NCBI GenBank assembly: GCA_036245805.1
Contig: BTRK01000005.1
Span: 44,503,216 to 44,567,215 of the forward strand
Origin: Pristionchus mayeri
Taxonomy: Eukaryota > Nematoda > Chromadorea > Rhabditida > Neodiplogasteridae
Length of the DNA: 64,000 nt
Direction of reading: 5' to 3'
A program made the position numbers and the translations under genes. Below, one piece after another: positions 1 to 11,484 of the stretch. The notes beneath the pieces are model-generated. The model had not been told where the DNA came from and did no database searches. It saw only the letters and a program-made list of their open reading frames with translations. Position 1 is the first letter of the stretch, and each line of letters starts with the position of its first letter.

Positions 1-10
1 TGATGAAAGG

Positions 11-186
11 CGCCAGTGGGCACGAAAATCCCGACATAGTACGAATTTACGCGCTCCTTTCCCCCTTCCCTTATCATGATTCGCACGCCTTGGAGAGCGC
101 TCTATCACTTCCGATCAGTCAAAGGTAAGGGAGGGATAGAGGAGCGAAAAATTCGTTCAATGTCGGTATTTTCGTGCCCACTGGCA
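11..186. repeat. Short hairpin element with about 26-bp terminal inverted repeats
   Basis: The left end GCCAGTGGGCACGAAAATC is matched, inverted, by GATTTTCGTGCCCACTGGC-like sequence at the right end (one mismatch region around positions 35 and 165). The inside has a second weak inverted pair (GCTCCTTTCCC / GGGATAGAGGAGC) and a centre CCGATCAGTC like that of the GA/CT-rich hairpins elsewhere in the window. It is probably a non-autonomous MITE. No target duplication was recognised. Confidence 0.7.
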
Positions 187-282
187 GGTTCGGCTCGCGC
201 GCACGAATTTGGGGGGGAGAGATTGAGATAGGATGGGAAGAGGGTGCGGATATATCCAGATCCCGATCTCGTTCGTGCAACC

Positions 283-1290
283 CTACACTCCATGATGCAA
301 TCCGATATCTAAAATTACCAGTTCAGTCACTATTGTACCCCTACACATTCCTGAAAGACCTGGGCAAATGCAAATTGCCTCGGCTATATTTTCCCTGAAC
401 TTCTAAAGGGTAATACAACTGACAGGTGCTCTAATACGCGGTTATCACGAGTAGCTGAATTTGGAGAGAGGCTCTTCGACACTCTCCTCCAAGAATACAT
501 TACCTATCATTACCAATTCATCCACCCCATAATTTTCCCTTGATTTCCTGGACACATGCATTCCTTGACGCACTTTCGCTGAATTACTCAAAGATACGAC
601 AACTGAGAGGTGTCCTAAAAGATTTTTGAGAGATTCTCAACGGCACACTCCATGATGCAATCCGATGTCTAAAATTACCAGTTCATTCACTATTGTACCC
701 CACAAATTCCTGAAAGCCCTGGGCAAATGCAAATAGCCTCGGCTATATTTTCCCTGAACTTCTGAAGGATACGAAAACTGGAAGGTGCTCTAATACGCGG
801 TTACGACGATTGGAATATTTTGCGAGAAATGATCGTGGCACACTCTGCAAGTATACATTACATACGTTAATCAATTCATCCGCCCGCTAATGTTCACCTG
901 ATCCCCTGGAAACAGACAATTAGCCTCGGTTACATTTTCCATGAACTGCAGAAATAGAATGTAACTATCATGTGCTCTAATAGGCTGGAATCGTCAGTTG
1001 CGTGTAGAGAGAGGCTCTCTCCACCCACCTCCCCTCCTCTTGAATATTTATGACATATACCTATATCACTTTACAGTACATATAATTACAGTATTCTGAC
1101 GCGACTGAACATGATCATGTGGTAATTGTCACCGACGCTGTCCCTGAATAACTGAAGATAAGGCAACTAGCAGGTGCTCTAATAGACGGTTGTCATGAGT
1201 GGACAGAGAAGTTCATACATTCTCAATGATTTTGACACAGACCTGCTTTACTGTACAGTATCTCCAACTAGCAGGTGCTATAATAGTCAT
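283..1290. repeat. Degenerate tandem repeat, unit about 350 bp decaying to shorter units
   Basis: A block beginning CTCCATGATGCAATCCGAT (positions 288 and 648) and running through CTAAAATTACCAGTTCA, CTCGGCTATATTTTCCCTG and AGGTGCTCTAATACGCGG recurs. The last motif is seen near 424, 785, 969, 1170 and 1270 with growing divergence. The repeats share no open reading frame, so this is non-coding satellite-like DNA or a decayed tandem mobile-element array. Confidence 0.75.
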
Positions 1291-2099
1291 TTATGGCTGA
1301 TAAGCTCACACATACATTATGGTTTTGGCCTACATCACTTTACAGTACACAATGTGCACTTTATTCTGACGTGGCTGAACTCACGACCTCGCCTTAATTG
1401 TTAATTATTATTTAATTATTAATTATTATCGCAGGCGCCTCCCCTGAACAAAATAGACAGGTGATTATGAGCAAAAAGCACTACTAATAGCTGGCTCTCA
1501 GCACGGTCAAGTGGTGATACGTCGAATGACCTCCAATACTTCCCTGCTTTATGGTTTCGACATCGACCGACAGTATTTTATCGAGTTCTCGATGCAGTCA
1601 GTTCTTATTTTTTTATTAACAAGTACTTGCATAATTTAAGATTTCAAATCTACGCCACTATCTTCGCTCAAGTTTTCTGCCATCCACCCATGCTCTATTT
1701 GTTGATATTCCAAAACAAGTCTATGAAACGAGATATTCGTGTTTGCTATGTTCTCACGCAGGTTAGTGTCCGTTTTGTTTAACGATACATTTCGTATTTT
1801 GGCAAGAGTGGGATGTACATAGAGATGATCTCAAGAAATAGTATATTCATTCTGAAGCTCTCTCTCTCCAGTCAGATCACTTAGAACGCAAGCAATATGT
1901 AATATTGTGAACTTTGGAAACCGTGTCTTGCGAAGGTAGATCATTCATTTATTTCAGTTTGCCCTAATTTCCAACGGATGGTCATTCTGCCTCGCGTTTC
2001 GCATTTATCCTCTGATTCCGATGGCAGCTCTCTATTGCGAGGGACCGCTGTGCAGAGCTGGCCTAGACAAGCAGATACTTACGGTGAATACTTAACATT
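1291..2099. other. No gene recognised
   Basis: AT-rich sequence. Both strands were read for splice-bounded exons and nothing convincing was found. Open frames are short and interrupted. Confidence 0.5.
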
Positions 2100-3207
2100 C
2101 GGCCTGTTTAATCTGTCAGAAATGTGCGAGAAAAAGTTGCGTAAAAAGTTCGCGAACTTCTGATTCTCTCCATTTCGCATGCTCTCTCTCTTTCTCTAAC
2201 CAGGTCGATGAAAAGTTCACGAACTTTTCGACGAACTGTGTTCGAAAATCATACTTTTCTTTTGTTTTACTTACTTTTATAAACTATTTTTGCTTTTAAC
2301 TTATGATTTCTTATAATGACAACCTTCCCTTAGCTGGAATAGCTTCAGAATACAGCGTAGTGAAAGTAAACAGGGTTGGAGTATTTTTTTCGAAAATGGG
2401 TAACCACTTTCCCCACCCTGTAATGTCAAGCTATTCCATCAGAGGGAAGGTTGTTCTTATACGCAGTCATAAGTTAAGAGCAAAAATAATTGATAAAAAT
2501 AAGTAAAACAAAAGAAAAGTACGAATTTCGAACGAATTAATGCCGGTTTTTAACGAACTTTTCAAGGAGCTGCGTGAAAAGTTAGAGAAAGGCGAGAGAG
2601 CACGCATTCTTGAGAGAGGGAAAAGGAAGTAAACAATCACTGCTTCCTTTTCCCTCTCTCAAGAACGCGTGCTCTCTCGCCTTTCTCTAACTTTTCACGC
2701 AGCTTCTTGAAAAGTTCACGAACTTTTCGACGAACTATGTTCGAAATTCGTACTTTTCTTTTGTTTTACTTTTTTTTTATCAATTATTTTTGCTTTTTAT
2801 CAATTATTTTTGCTTTCAACTTATGACTGCTTATAAGAACAACCTTCCCTCTGATGGAATAGCTTGACATTACAGGGTGGGGAAAGTGGTGACCCATTTT
2901 CGAAAAAAAATACTCCAACCCTGTTTACTTTCACTACGCTGTATTCTGAAGCTATTCCAGCTAAGGGAAGGTTGTCATTATAAGAAGTCATAAGTTAAAA
3001 GCAAAAATAGTTTATAAAAATAAGTAAAACAAAAGAAAAGTATGATTTTCGAACATAGTTCGTCGAAAAGTTCGTGAACTTTTCAACGACCTGGTTAGAG
3101 AAAGAGAGAGAGAGTTCACGAACAGGAGAAAATCAGAAGTTCGCGAACTTTTTACGCAACTTTTTACGCAACTTTTCTCGCACATTTCTGACAGATTAAA
3201 CAAGCCG
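2100..3207. repeat. 1.1-kb near-perfect palindrome (foldback element)
   Basis: The sequence reads the same on both strands about a centre near 2650. The left outer end CGGCCTGTTTAATCTGTCAG is matched by CTGACAGATTAAACAAGCCG at the right outer end, and the arms stay highly similar for about 500 bp, including the blocks GTTCGTGAACTTTTC and CCAACCCTGTTTAC. The very centre is itself a GA/CT-rich hairpin (GTTAGAGAAAGGCGAGAGAGC and its complement). Predicted small ORFs at the two ends are mirror images and are not genes. Confidence 0.9.
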
Positions 3208-3367
3208 ATTCTTTGTAATGTACTGAGCCCGTAATAAGAACGACAATATGAATTTGTAGAGGTTAAATCTTTTTACGCACTAAGATCGCATACATAAGCA
3301 GATACTTACAGTATAATGTTGATGTTCGAGTGCTACATATTACTCATTGGATATGGATTTGTGTATA

Positions 3368-3895
3368 TTAGGTTGGCGGGAAAGTCTTTGTGTATTTTTC
3401 AAAACTTTATTTCTTTGAAGAAACAATAGCATGAGGTCAAGTATACTAGTCATCATTATTGACAACATATGCCCAATGTTCCTTGAATCTATGGATCCCC
3501 TCCCTGTAGAACCCACCTGCGCGCGAAAAAGAAGAAAAAATCAAAAAATTAAGAAAATTAGAAAAGTCGCCGTATTCGAAGCGATGAAACCAAATCCTGA
3601 CTGCGTTGAAGTGTGGGGCATGCGTGTCATAAACATACTTCAGTATGGTCTCGGAATCCTTCATCGTTGTGTAGGATAGGAAGAGGTGGAACTGTAGAAT
3701 GACGGATGTGGATGGTACTAGTGGCATACATTGTTGCTCTACTGGAGCCTGACTGAAGAGAAGGGGGTGGGAAGTTGTTTAATATAAAGGTCCTTCACTG
3801 GCTGTTATTCACTAGGGACGAGGGGATACCGAAGTACATTTGCGACGAGCAGTGTAAAAACAAAACCATACACAAAGACTTTCACGCCAACCTGA
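3368..3895 (-). mobile_element. Internally deleted mariner element (528 bp)
   Basis: Terminal repeats TTAGGTTGGCGGGAAAGTC (left) and the inverted CTTTCACGCCAACCTGA (right) are flanked by TA duplications at 3366-3367 and 3896-3897. The minus-strand frame between about 3727 and 3446 joins an N-terminal mariner piece (YDTHAPHFNAVRIWFHRFEYG, the helix-turn-helix region) directly to the C-terminal tail (GFYREGIHRFKEHWAYVV). The whole DDD catalytic core is therefore missing. It is non-autonomous and could only be moved in trans. Confidence 0.88.
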
Positions 3896-4437
3896 TAGAA
3901 AGAAATTACGAAACACTATTGTTCGAGATCTTGTATTGTTTTCCATACAAACATACACATACACCTGTCAGCATGATCATGCGCACGTAATACACTCGTT
4001 TGACCATAGCTCGCCTGCTCTTGCGTAACAAAGCACCTGATTCGCCGAGAAATGCCAGAGTAATTGCTATTTCCAATTTGTCCTTAGGTGTATATTTCTA
4101 AGACATGCCAAGAGTGCGGGTCAGGAATAGCAACAATAAATCATTATGCAGATTTCGTCCTTCCATTTGCTTGAGTTTGAAATGCACGATGTTCTTAGAT
4201 ACATGAACCAAAGGACAATTACAACCAATATAACTGGCAAATACACGTAAAACAGGCGTATTGATGCGTAATAACGACTCATTTCTTTAAAAACTAGTGT
4301 GTTACTGATGTGCCGATAGTGCTTCATGTAGAGTCCAGTGGTGAGAGAGTGTGAAACAAAGATAATCCGACATTGCAAATCTTGCAGAGCAGCGCAACCG
4401 ACTAGTTGCAAATTGTGGGTACACAAATGAATTGCAG

Positions 4438-7400
4438 ACCATTCTGGCCATTCCGGTCGTCTTATCATCAGCCACTTTTCCGCTTCTGATGGCGAGGATG
4501 CAGCAGGCATTCGTGCCGATTGGAAGCAAGAATAAGTTCTCGTTGAGGTCAGATTTGTTTTAATATTATTGGTTGCTCAGTAGTATGCTCGTAATGGATA
4601 CCTTTTCGAATATATTCGGATATGTTTCACATGTCCTAAATAGTCGATTATTGATTAGCTTTATAGTGAATGTGGAGCATCCTCGGGAAAAAATAAAACA
4701 TGAGAACTTTAACGTTCACCAACATTCCGCGATTAAGAAACGAGAACAAATTCGACGAAACAATATCGAAAATTAAAATTGATTTTCGCCTATTAATTGT
4801 GAGTACTCAGAACGCAAATCCTGCTTCTTGTCGTTCTAAACACACTTCTTGTTATGAACGTTATCGGATTCGGCTACTTTGGCCAGGATTGTGACGATAG
4901 TGAACGATTGCTACAAGTGAGGCCCCTCCTTCTCCCTCCCCCACCTTCACGCATATTCTGCACCTGCCGACGCACCCTAGTGTTGTACGATAAATACATA
5001 AATAAACTTGTGGTGTATACATATGTATACTGCGTATTAGAGTTGGAAATATGATCGTCTCTTCATTTCGTGCACTCTTTCACCGCTCGACCGGTCTAGA
5101 GAGTGTGCGAAATGAAGAGACGATATCATATTTCGAACTACTGCGTATAAGTGTGGTGAGTAATTTGTAAATTGAGCGAATGCGCTTCAGGAACCCGAGC
5201 TCGCATGGGTCACAGCGCGCGGCGGCACTGTATTCATGTTCGGTCCGCCGGGAGAGCCGCAGTACTTCAAGTGGGGTCAGTCCTGAATTATTCAAAAAAA
5301 AATAATCATCGTATCATTCACTGTACGTACATGCCTGATCAATGGGATTAGTTTGAGTTTCGGTCTTTCGAATTCAAAGAGCTTCAGAATTACGCTTTCT
5401 GGTAGTAGCTTCCGTTGTGATCTATTTCTGTGTGTACAACCTATAGCTTCGATTTGCGGCTTAACTGTGGCTTCTAAGTTCGGAAATTTACATTTTTTTT
5501 TGTTCAGAATTGCGCTTTCTCGGAGTGACCATCCTCATCGTCCAGCCGTTCCTCTTCTTTTTCACCTCTGACGCCATGAAGACGCTGAAGCAGAACAGCT
5601 CTGTGAGCAAAACATGTTTTTTTTTGAAAAAAAAATCCCCTATCAAATCCACTTCGATTAAGAATTCACAAAATCACTGTTGATCACTTTTATCCGTGCT
5701 TTCAGAGTCTATCCAGCCCTACACAAGTGATGGCGCGCAAGATGCTTCGAGTGTTTCTTGTGCAGGTAATATTTCAGATTTTTATTTAAAATTTTTAAGT
5801 CATACACAAGTTGTTTGCATATGGTAGTTGCATGCCTATAGACAATCTCAAATTGATGAACAAGCACAATGAACAAGCTGAATCGTTTTGAAATTTTCAA
5901 AAGTTTCAATCTTCTTACGGGCTTCCTAACAATTATAGAGGTAAATCCTTAAAATTCTGTGTTTCTCACATTAAATTACTTAATATCGCGAGAAATCGAA
6001 TCAACATATGCAGTATTTCTATAAGAAATGGATAAAACATAGTGTTAGAAAAGGGGGCGGTGCTTGCATTTGCCGACGATGCTAAACGTAGGAAAAATTA
6101 ACATGATTTTATAGAGCCATTTCTAATAGAAAAAAGATAAATATTTGAGATTAACTTATTGCGAATTAATGCAATCTCATACGAGGAACCCAGAAATGAA
6201 AGGATTTTCAGATAGACTTGCTAGGAAGCCCACAATCGCCTTGAAAAGTTTGAAAATTTCAAAACGTTTCAGCTCGTTCGTTGTACCTTTGAAAATGAGA
6301 GGTACGGTATACCACGCGTATCACGAGGCAGTGGAGGAGTGCGGGAACATTTTGAAATTTTAATTTCGAATTAGCCCCTTATTATGTTGTAGTAATGCCC
6401 TGGAGTAGTGAATTCGAAAAATATAGGTGATAGGTCCCAGAGCCGGCTTTTAGGAATTTTACGGTTTTGTGTCTGGCTCCACTGTATTTCAGCTCCCAGT
6501 GCCGCTACAGAGCTCACAGTGGGCTCAAAATTAGCGGAAAATTATTCTGAACAACATTTATGTTGACAACTTTTTGAAATAATCGCAAGTGAAAAATATA
6601 TGACTAAAAATGTTGAATCCGAAACTTTCAAAAAATGTTTTCTCCATCACGCAGGAAACTTGCAGGGATTTTTATTTCATAATATGAAAGAAGATGTCTT
6701 CATACATCTATAAAAAATATAAAATGAAAAATCGAGGGGAGACCTCTTTCGATTTTTCGCGTCAAAGGTGTCACGTTGGCTTAGCATGACAACAAATTCT
6801 GTCTAGTGAACCGTAACTTCACATTCAATAAGAACTCGCTGTGGTTGATTAGTTTTATCAATGTTATGATTAATTTGGCGTTGAAAAATTCAAAGTTTTG
6901 TTCAAAGTTAAAAAAATCGATTTTTTCGTCCAGGATTTATCTCATTTTTACACATCTCAAAGTCAAGATTCTTAATCATACATATACAACAGCTATATAC
7001 AAGCTTCAGTAGACCTAGAGACTAGTGAAAATATTTGAGAAACAACCCACATAAACTTCATAATCTTTAGATTTTTTAACACGAACATGCCTTCCAAGTT
7101 AATTGTTTGACTATGGTTATACGGTTACCGATAAGTTTTCAATGAGAAACCATTTAATATTACGGGATATGTTTAAGTAATACTGAATTACTGACATAAT
7201 TCACAATTCTGGAAAATTCGAAATTTTTTGAACTGTATATTTTGCACTTTTTTCAGAACCTTTGTTATTGGTTGTATTGCTAACGTTTTTCAGCTCGTCA
7301 CATTACATACCATGTATTATAATTGTAATACTTTTGTGCCACCCTGTAGTATCGCACTCAGTCCACATTAGTTATGCAGACGCGTTTTTTTTCTAGTACG

Positions 7401-10400
7401 TGTCATTACCATTGCTCCGTCTCCAGAATCTCAACGTTCCTTTCAAGTATCAGTATGATTCAAGGATTAACACGGATCTCATTGCCAGTAACTCCTCACA
7501 TCTCCATTTCTCCTCCACTAGCCTTCAATATTCACTGGACGTATCCCAAGTGCGAATTCAAGGATCTCACAATGAAAAATTATCAATCTACAGCGGGAAG
7601 GTTGTGTATCCTGACTTATGTATCGCGTAAAACCGCTCTATGTAAGATCCATGAATAAAAACAAACCTAAAACTTGGAAATAGTGCCGTAGTGCCGACCT
7701 GTTTACCAATGGAATACATGATTCGATAGCAAATGCAATGGGGGACAACTTATATAAACCCGAATTTCCAATTTCGACTTAGTTTTCGTGTCACACTGCT
7801 TTCTGTTAAGAGAAATTTCACGAGAAAACGTGGCAACCCTCGGATGATTTTTTTGCAACCCCCCTCAATATATTGCTGGTGAAGTTCCCATACCGAGTGC
7901 TGATACGTGGCCCAATATGAACGGCTCTGGTGCACTTTCCGAAAAATGCCAGACATGGCCCAAAACAATCGAAAATTTCAAATTTTCGAAAAGTGCGATC
8001 TTATTGGTTTTTCAGGTTTATTTCTCGATGAAAATAACGAAAAACATAGTTAAAAAGCGATCTGATATCGCTAAAGTGTTGAAAACAACGATTTTCGGTA
8101 AGTTTTAATACTGAATTACTGACATAATTCACAATTCTGGAAAATTCGAAATTTTTTGAACTGTATATTTTGCACTTTTTTCAGAACCTTTGTTATTGGT
8201 TGTATTGCTAACGTTTTTCAGCTCGTCACATTACATACCATGTATTATAATTGTAAACTGTTTCGTAGCCTATTAACAATAGTCAAAAAAATGAACTTCC
8301 AATATTTCCGACACTCTCGGGAAGGCATGTTCGTGTGAAAAAATCTAAAGATTATGAAGTTTATGTGGGTTGTTTCTCAAATATTTTCACTAGTCTCTAG
8401 GTCTACTGAAGCTTGTATATAGCTGTTGTATATGTATGATTAAGAATCTTGACTTTGAGATGTGTAAAAATGAGATAAATCATGGACGAAAAAATCGATT
8501 TTTTTAACTTTACAAAACTTTGAATTTTTCAACGCCAAATTAATCATAACATTGATACAACTAATCAAACACAGCGAGTTCTTATTGAATGTGAAGTTAC
8601 GGTTCACTAGACAGAATTTGTTGTCATGCTAAGCCAATGTGACACCTTTGACGCGAAAAATCGAAAGAGGTCTCCCCCTCCATTTTTTTATTTTATATTT
8701 TCATAGATGTATGAAGACATGTTCTTTCATTTTATGAAATAAAAATCCCTGCAAGTTTCCTGCGTGATGGAGAAAACATTTTTTTGAAAGTTTCGGATTC
8801 AACATTTTTAGTCACATATTTTTCACTTGCTATTATTTCAAAAAGTTGTCAACATAAATGTTGTTCAGAATAATTTTCCGCTCATTTTAGCCCACTGTGA
8901 GCTCTGTAGCGGCACTGGGAGCTGAAATACAGTGGAGCCAGACACAAAACCGTAAAATTCCTAAAAGCCGGCTCTGGGACCGATTACCTATATTTTTCGA
9001 ATTCACTACTCCAGTGCATTACTACAACATAATAAGGGGCAAATTCGAAATTAAAAATTTCAAAATGTTCCCGAGATGTCTGAATTACATCCATTGACTC
9101 GTGATACACGTGATACATTTCAGTGCCTCGGTGGCCTTATTTGCTACATCACGCCGCTGGCTGTTATGCTAGCGACCATGGTGGTCAATTGCACATTGAT
9201 TCCGGGATGGTTGTTAGCTATTGTGCGGATCACTTTTCTGGTTTGTTTTTCAACACGTTTGGGAAGATACTTTTACCTAATGAGTTGTTTTGCATTTGGG
9301 AAGGCACACCTGCCTACTGAAGGAAAGCGAATCATACAGTTGTTAGCAGCCATTGGCAGCTTTTTTCAACCCGACATTCGATGATATCATTCAGACCGTC
9401 TTCACTCTGGACAGTCACCAATTCACCATCTTCTTCATCGTCAAAAATCCGGCACACATCAAAGTAGGCTTCAATATTTGCAACTGTATTAGGGATGGCA
9501 AAAATAGTCATTTCGATTGTCCCCGACCATTGTTGTCCTCATTTTGGGGACAGCGCGGTGTCTCCGACAATGAATGGTCCACAAATGGTGACACTAAATA
9601 GTCGGGGACACTCGAGTGTCCCCAATTTTAACGGTGGTTAAAAATTGTTTAAAACTAAGGAAAAATAGGAAAAAAATCATATGTTTCAAATACTTTAGCT
9701 ATGGTCAATCGTCATGACATCCTTGGTCCGTAATTTTAACATTTCGGCCAACTTTGAAATGTTATTTTAAAAAAAGGTTTCCATGAAACAGAATCATCGA
9801 CTCTCACAACGACTGTACTGCATGCTGAGTACTGTACGGTGGATTTCGCTAAATTCTGCGCATCGCACTATTTGCCTAATTCGACTATACCTTTATGTAA
9901 ATTGCATTAAACTATATCACATGTTTTCACATTAAAAATCCATTAAACTGAATAATAACTAAGAAAACCGATGCTAAGTAACGTGGTGTAGCGCAGCGTG
10001 CATCTCGAAATTCCGTCTTTTCCTAATCCAGCGGCAGTTTTCTCAATCGATGGCTCGAATGGCTACAGTATTTTCAATTTGCCAATAACCTTTAGAAATT
10101 AATTTTGCAACTTGTAGACATTTATTTAACTTGAAACCACCTGATTTCTGATCGGAAAAGCGCCCTCTATAACCCAGTGGTGCCAGTTTGTTGTACGCGA
10201 GACTCGTGGGAACCATTTTTTAAGAACTTCGAACAAATGAAATGTGTTTCAGTAAATTTATCAAAGCTTATCTTTCGACAATTCATTATCCGAATCACCG
10301 AACAACTGGAAATGTCGGAATGAAATTTACAGAGTTTTGGATGAGGACAATTTTGGCCATCCCTAAACTGTATTAGGGTTTCCATCTTCAGCTATGTTTC

Positions 10401-10669
10401 TGATAATGTCGATGTATGTTTCAAGTGCGTTACATATCTCAACTTTGCTGCTACTTAGAGCACCTGAAATATACCCGAAACTTACGCAAAGTTGAAAAGA
10501 GAAACCCTAATTCATATACATTTTTCAGATAATCGTTGGCAAGTTCAAAAAGATTTGCCTTCGAATAACTCCAAATATACATTCGAATGTTGAAAGGAGC
10601 GTGTCAATTGTGCCATCGGCGAATGCACCTGCTCCCACAGCAAGCAGCCCTGCAACCAGCAGATTCTGA
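4438..10669 (+). CDS. Nematode serpentine chemoreceptor-like 7TM protein, 3' eight exons
   Basis: Eight exons join in phase: 4438-4547, 4811-4916, 5191-5275, 5508-5602, 5706-5765, 9124-9240, 9350-9463 and 10529-10669 (TGA). They encode 275 residues. Hydrophobic segments fit transmembrane helices: ILAIPVVLSSATFPLLMA (exon 1), ILLLVVLNTLLVMNVIGF (exon 2), LRFLGVTILIVQPFLFFF (exon 4), LGGLICYITPLAVMLATMVV (exon 6) and WLLAIVRITFLPLAAFF (exons 6-7). After the last helix comes a basic tail (KFKKICLRITPN) and a Ser/Ala/Pro end. The order, the FGYFGQDCDD loop after helix 2 of the visible set, and the QVMARKMLRVFLVQ linker before the sixth helix fit the Str/Srh-type nematode receptors, which act in sensory neuron membranes. 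That assignment is inference from fold and style. Exons for the first one or two helices were not found upstream, so the gene may be incomplete at its 5' end. Introns hold a foldback element (6292-9120) and a hAT element (9490-10365). Confidence 0.82.
5054..5133. repeat. GA/CT-rich hairpin, member of a dispersed family
   Basis: GATCGTCTCTTCATTTCG pairs with CGAAATGAAGAGACGAT across a loop containing CGACCGGTC. It lies in an intron of the chemoreceptor gene. The same stem and loop style recurs near 26362, 29087, 29396, 31010, 43090, 44036 and 46680. Confidence 0.85.
5388..5447 (+). pseudogene. Decoy or decayed copy of the start of chemoreceptor exon 4
   Basis: CTTCAGAATTACGCTTTCTGG copies, with one change, the acceptor and first codons of the real exon at 5508 (TTCAGAATTGCGCTTTCTCGG). 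Read in the same phase it gives LRFLVVASVVIYFCVYNL and then a TAG. It is either a degenerate partial duplication or an alternative exon that would truncate the receptor after one helix. No functional donor was seen. Confidence 0.55.
5868..6285. repeat. Small palindrome beside the giant foldback element
   Basis: AATGAACAAGCTGAATCG and TTTTGAAATTTTCAAAAG on the left recur inverted on the right (CTTTGAAAATTTCAAAACG, CAGCTCGTTCGTTGT) with a spacer of about 280 bp. It directly abuts the outer left arm of the foldback at 6292. Confidence 0.7.
7178..8256. repeat. 151-bp direct repeat bracketing an insertion (7178-7328 and 8106-8256)
   Basis: The sequence from TAATACTGAATTACTGACAT through TGTATTATAATTGTAA occurs at 7178-7328 and again at 8106-8256 in the same orientation, essentially identical. 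Between them lies a 780-bp block copied from elsewhere. The arrangement resembles a target duplication but is far too long for a transposase or integrase. It fits replication that left the arm, copied another template and re-entered the arm 151 bp upstream. Confidence 0.92.
7327..8106. repeat. 780-bp block duplicated from 15441-16220
   Basis: The segment starts AATACTTTTGTGCCACCCTG, which is the terminal inverted repeat of the Tc1-type element ending at 15460, and finishes AACGATTTTCGGTAAGTTTT. A constant offset of 8114 maps it onto 15441-16220, and the derived translations of both copies are identical where compared, so it is recent. The joints show short microhomology (AATAC at the left, AAGT/TTTAA at the right). 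A 94-codon open frame inside it (7374-7658) has no splice context or family features and is not called as a gene. Confidence 0.93.
9490..10365. mobile_element. Non-autonomous hAT element, 876 bp, with 8-bp target duplication
   Basis: The ends are TAGGGATGGCAAAAATAG (left) and the inverted ...GGCCATCCCTA (right). Both are flanked by AACTGTAT (9482-9489 and 10366-10373). Eight-base duplications and TAGGG termini are typical of hAT elements. It contains no transposase frame and lies wholly in the last intron of the chemoreceptor gene. A perfect 20-bp palindrome GGGGACACTCGAGTGTCCCC sits at about 9604. Confidence 0.88.
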
Positions 10670-11484
10670 GAAAATCATGAACGATTCGTAACTTACTTTG
10701 CTTCATTATTTGATAAAGATATTATTTACTTTGTATTTAAGCATATTCATGAGAGATTGCTTCAGGTCACACATTATTATTCTTCGCTCCAAAAAGAGTA
10801 AATGTCATCGACCTTTCATGACAAGGCAAATCAGTAGTTTTACATTATTCACGACTATCCAACATACATGTAATGCATTGGGATCTGCAGGTTACAAACA
10901 TACATTGAAACCTATAAAAAACGGGGAGGGAGAATTGAATTCCACTTATAACCAATCAAAAGAAACAAATTTTCAAAACTTGTTATTTTCATTAAAAAAA
11001 TTGTAGCACTTTTTGTGTAAAAATTTTTAAAAAAAGTGCTAAGATTCTCAAACCTTGAAATCAACACCGTTTAGTATTGATTACATCATGCATGTATCTT
11101 CAAATCACTCACAATGACAGTGCAGTGCAGTGAAATTATTATTTTTTGGAACGATTTTCAAATATTTTTCAGAAAAATTGTGCTGAGATTCAGCAGGATT
11201 ATATTTCGCCGAGTTGCTGAACAATTCCAATAATTCAACGGAGTAGTGGAGAAATTATTTTGTTGAGGTTGCCAGACGTTACTTATCCTACTTTGACCAA
11301 TTTGCCTTGAACACTCAATGTAGACCAGTGACGGCAAAATGGCTTTTCAAGTTAACTTGGATCAGTTATCAATTCAGGTTTCATGTTTTTTTATTCAACG
11401 GTAAAGCCTGATCATCCAGGCCGGCCCGAGGAATCCATATCGACATCCTTACTGTTACCTTACGCCACGTGAGAATACAATTAA
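10670..11484. other. Chemoreceptor 3' flank, no further gene recognised
   Basis: AT-rich DNA following the receptor stop codon. No supported exon was found. The open frame at 10698-11006 has no splice or domain support. Confidence 0.45.

Larger units (their letters stand above)
6292..9120. mobile_element. Giant foldback element 1 (hAT-like arm), in a chemoreceptor intron
   Basis: Long inverted arms run 6292-7177 and 8257-9120. Examples are the left CCCTGGAGTAGTGAATTCG versus the right CGAATTCACTACTCCAG, and the CAGAGCCGGCTTTTAGG block at 6437 versus its complement near 8960. The outer arm is homologous to that of the hAT-type foldback at 56572 (shared CGTATCACGAGGCAGTGGAGG). The right end is truncated: recognisable element sequence (ACTCGTGATACACGTGATAC) stops within about 10 nt of the splice acceptor at 9123. 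No transposase is visible. The middle holds imported DNA (7327-8106) bracketed by a 151-bp direct repeat. Confidence 0.88.

Noticed and set aside
3431..3727. Small basic protein on either strand
   Set aside because: Explained by the deleted mariner transposase remnants.
4121..4529. 129-codon minus-strand frame with a hydrophobic stretch
   Set aside because: It overlaps, in antisense, the in-phase chemoreceptor exon 4438-4547; hydrophobicity alone is not enough.
7374..7658. 94-codon frame present twice (also at 15488-15772)
   Set aside because: Identity reflects the recent 780-bp duplication, not coding constraint; no family features or splice sites.
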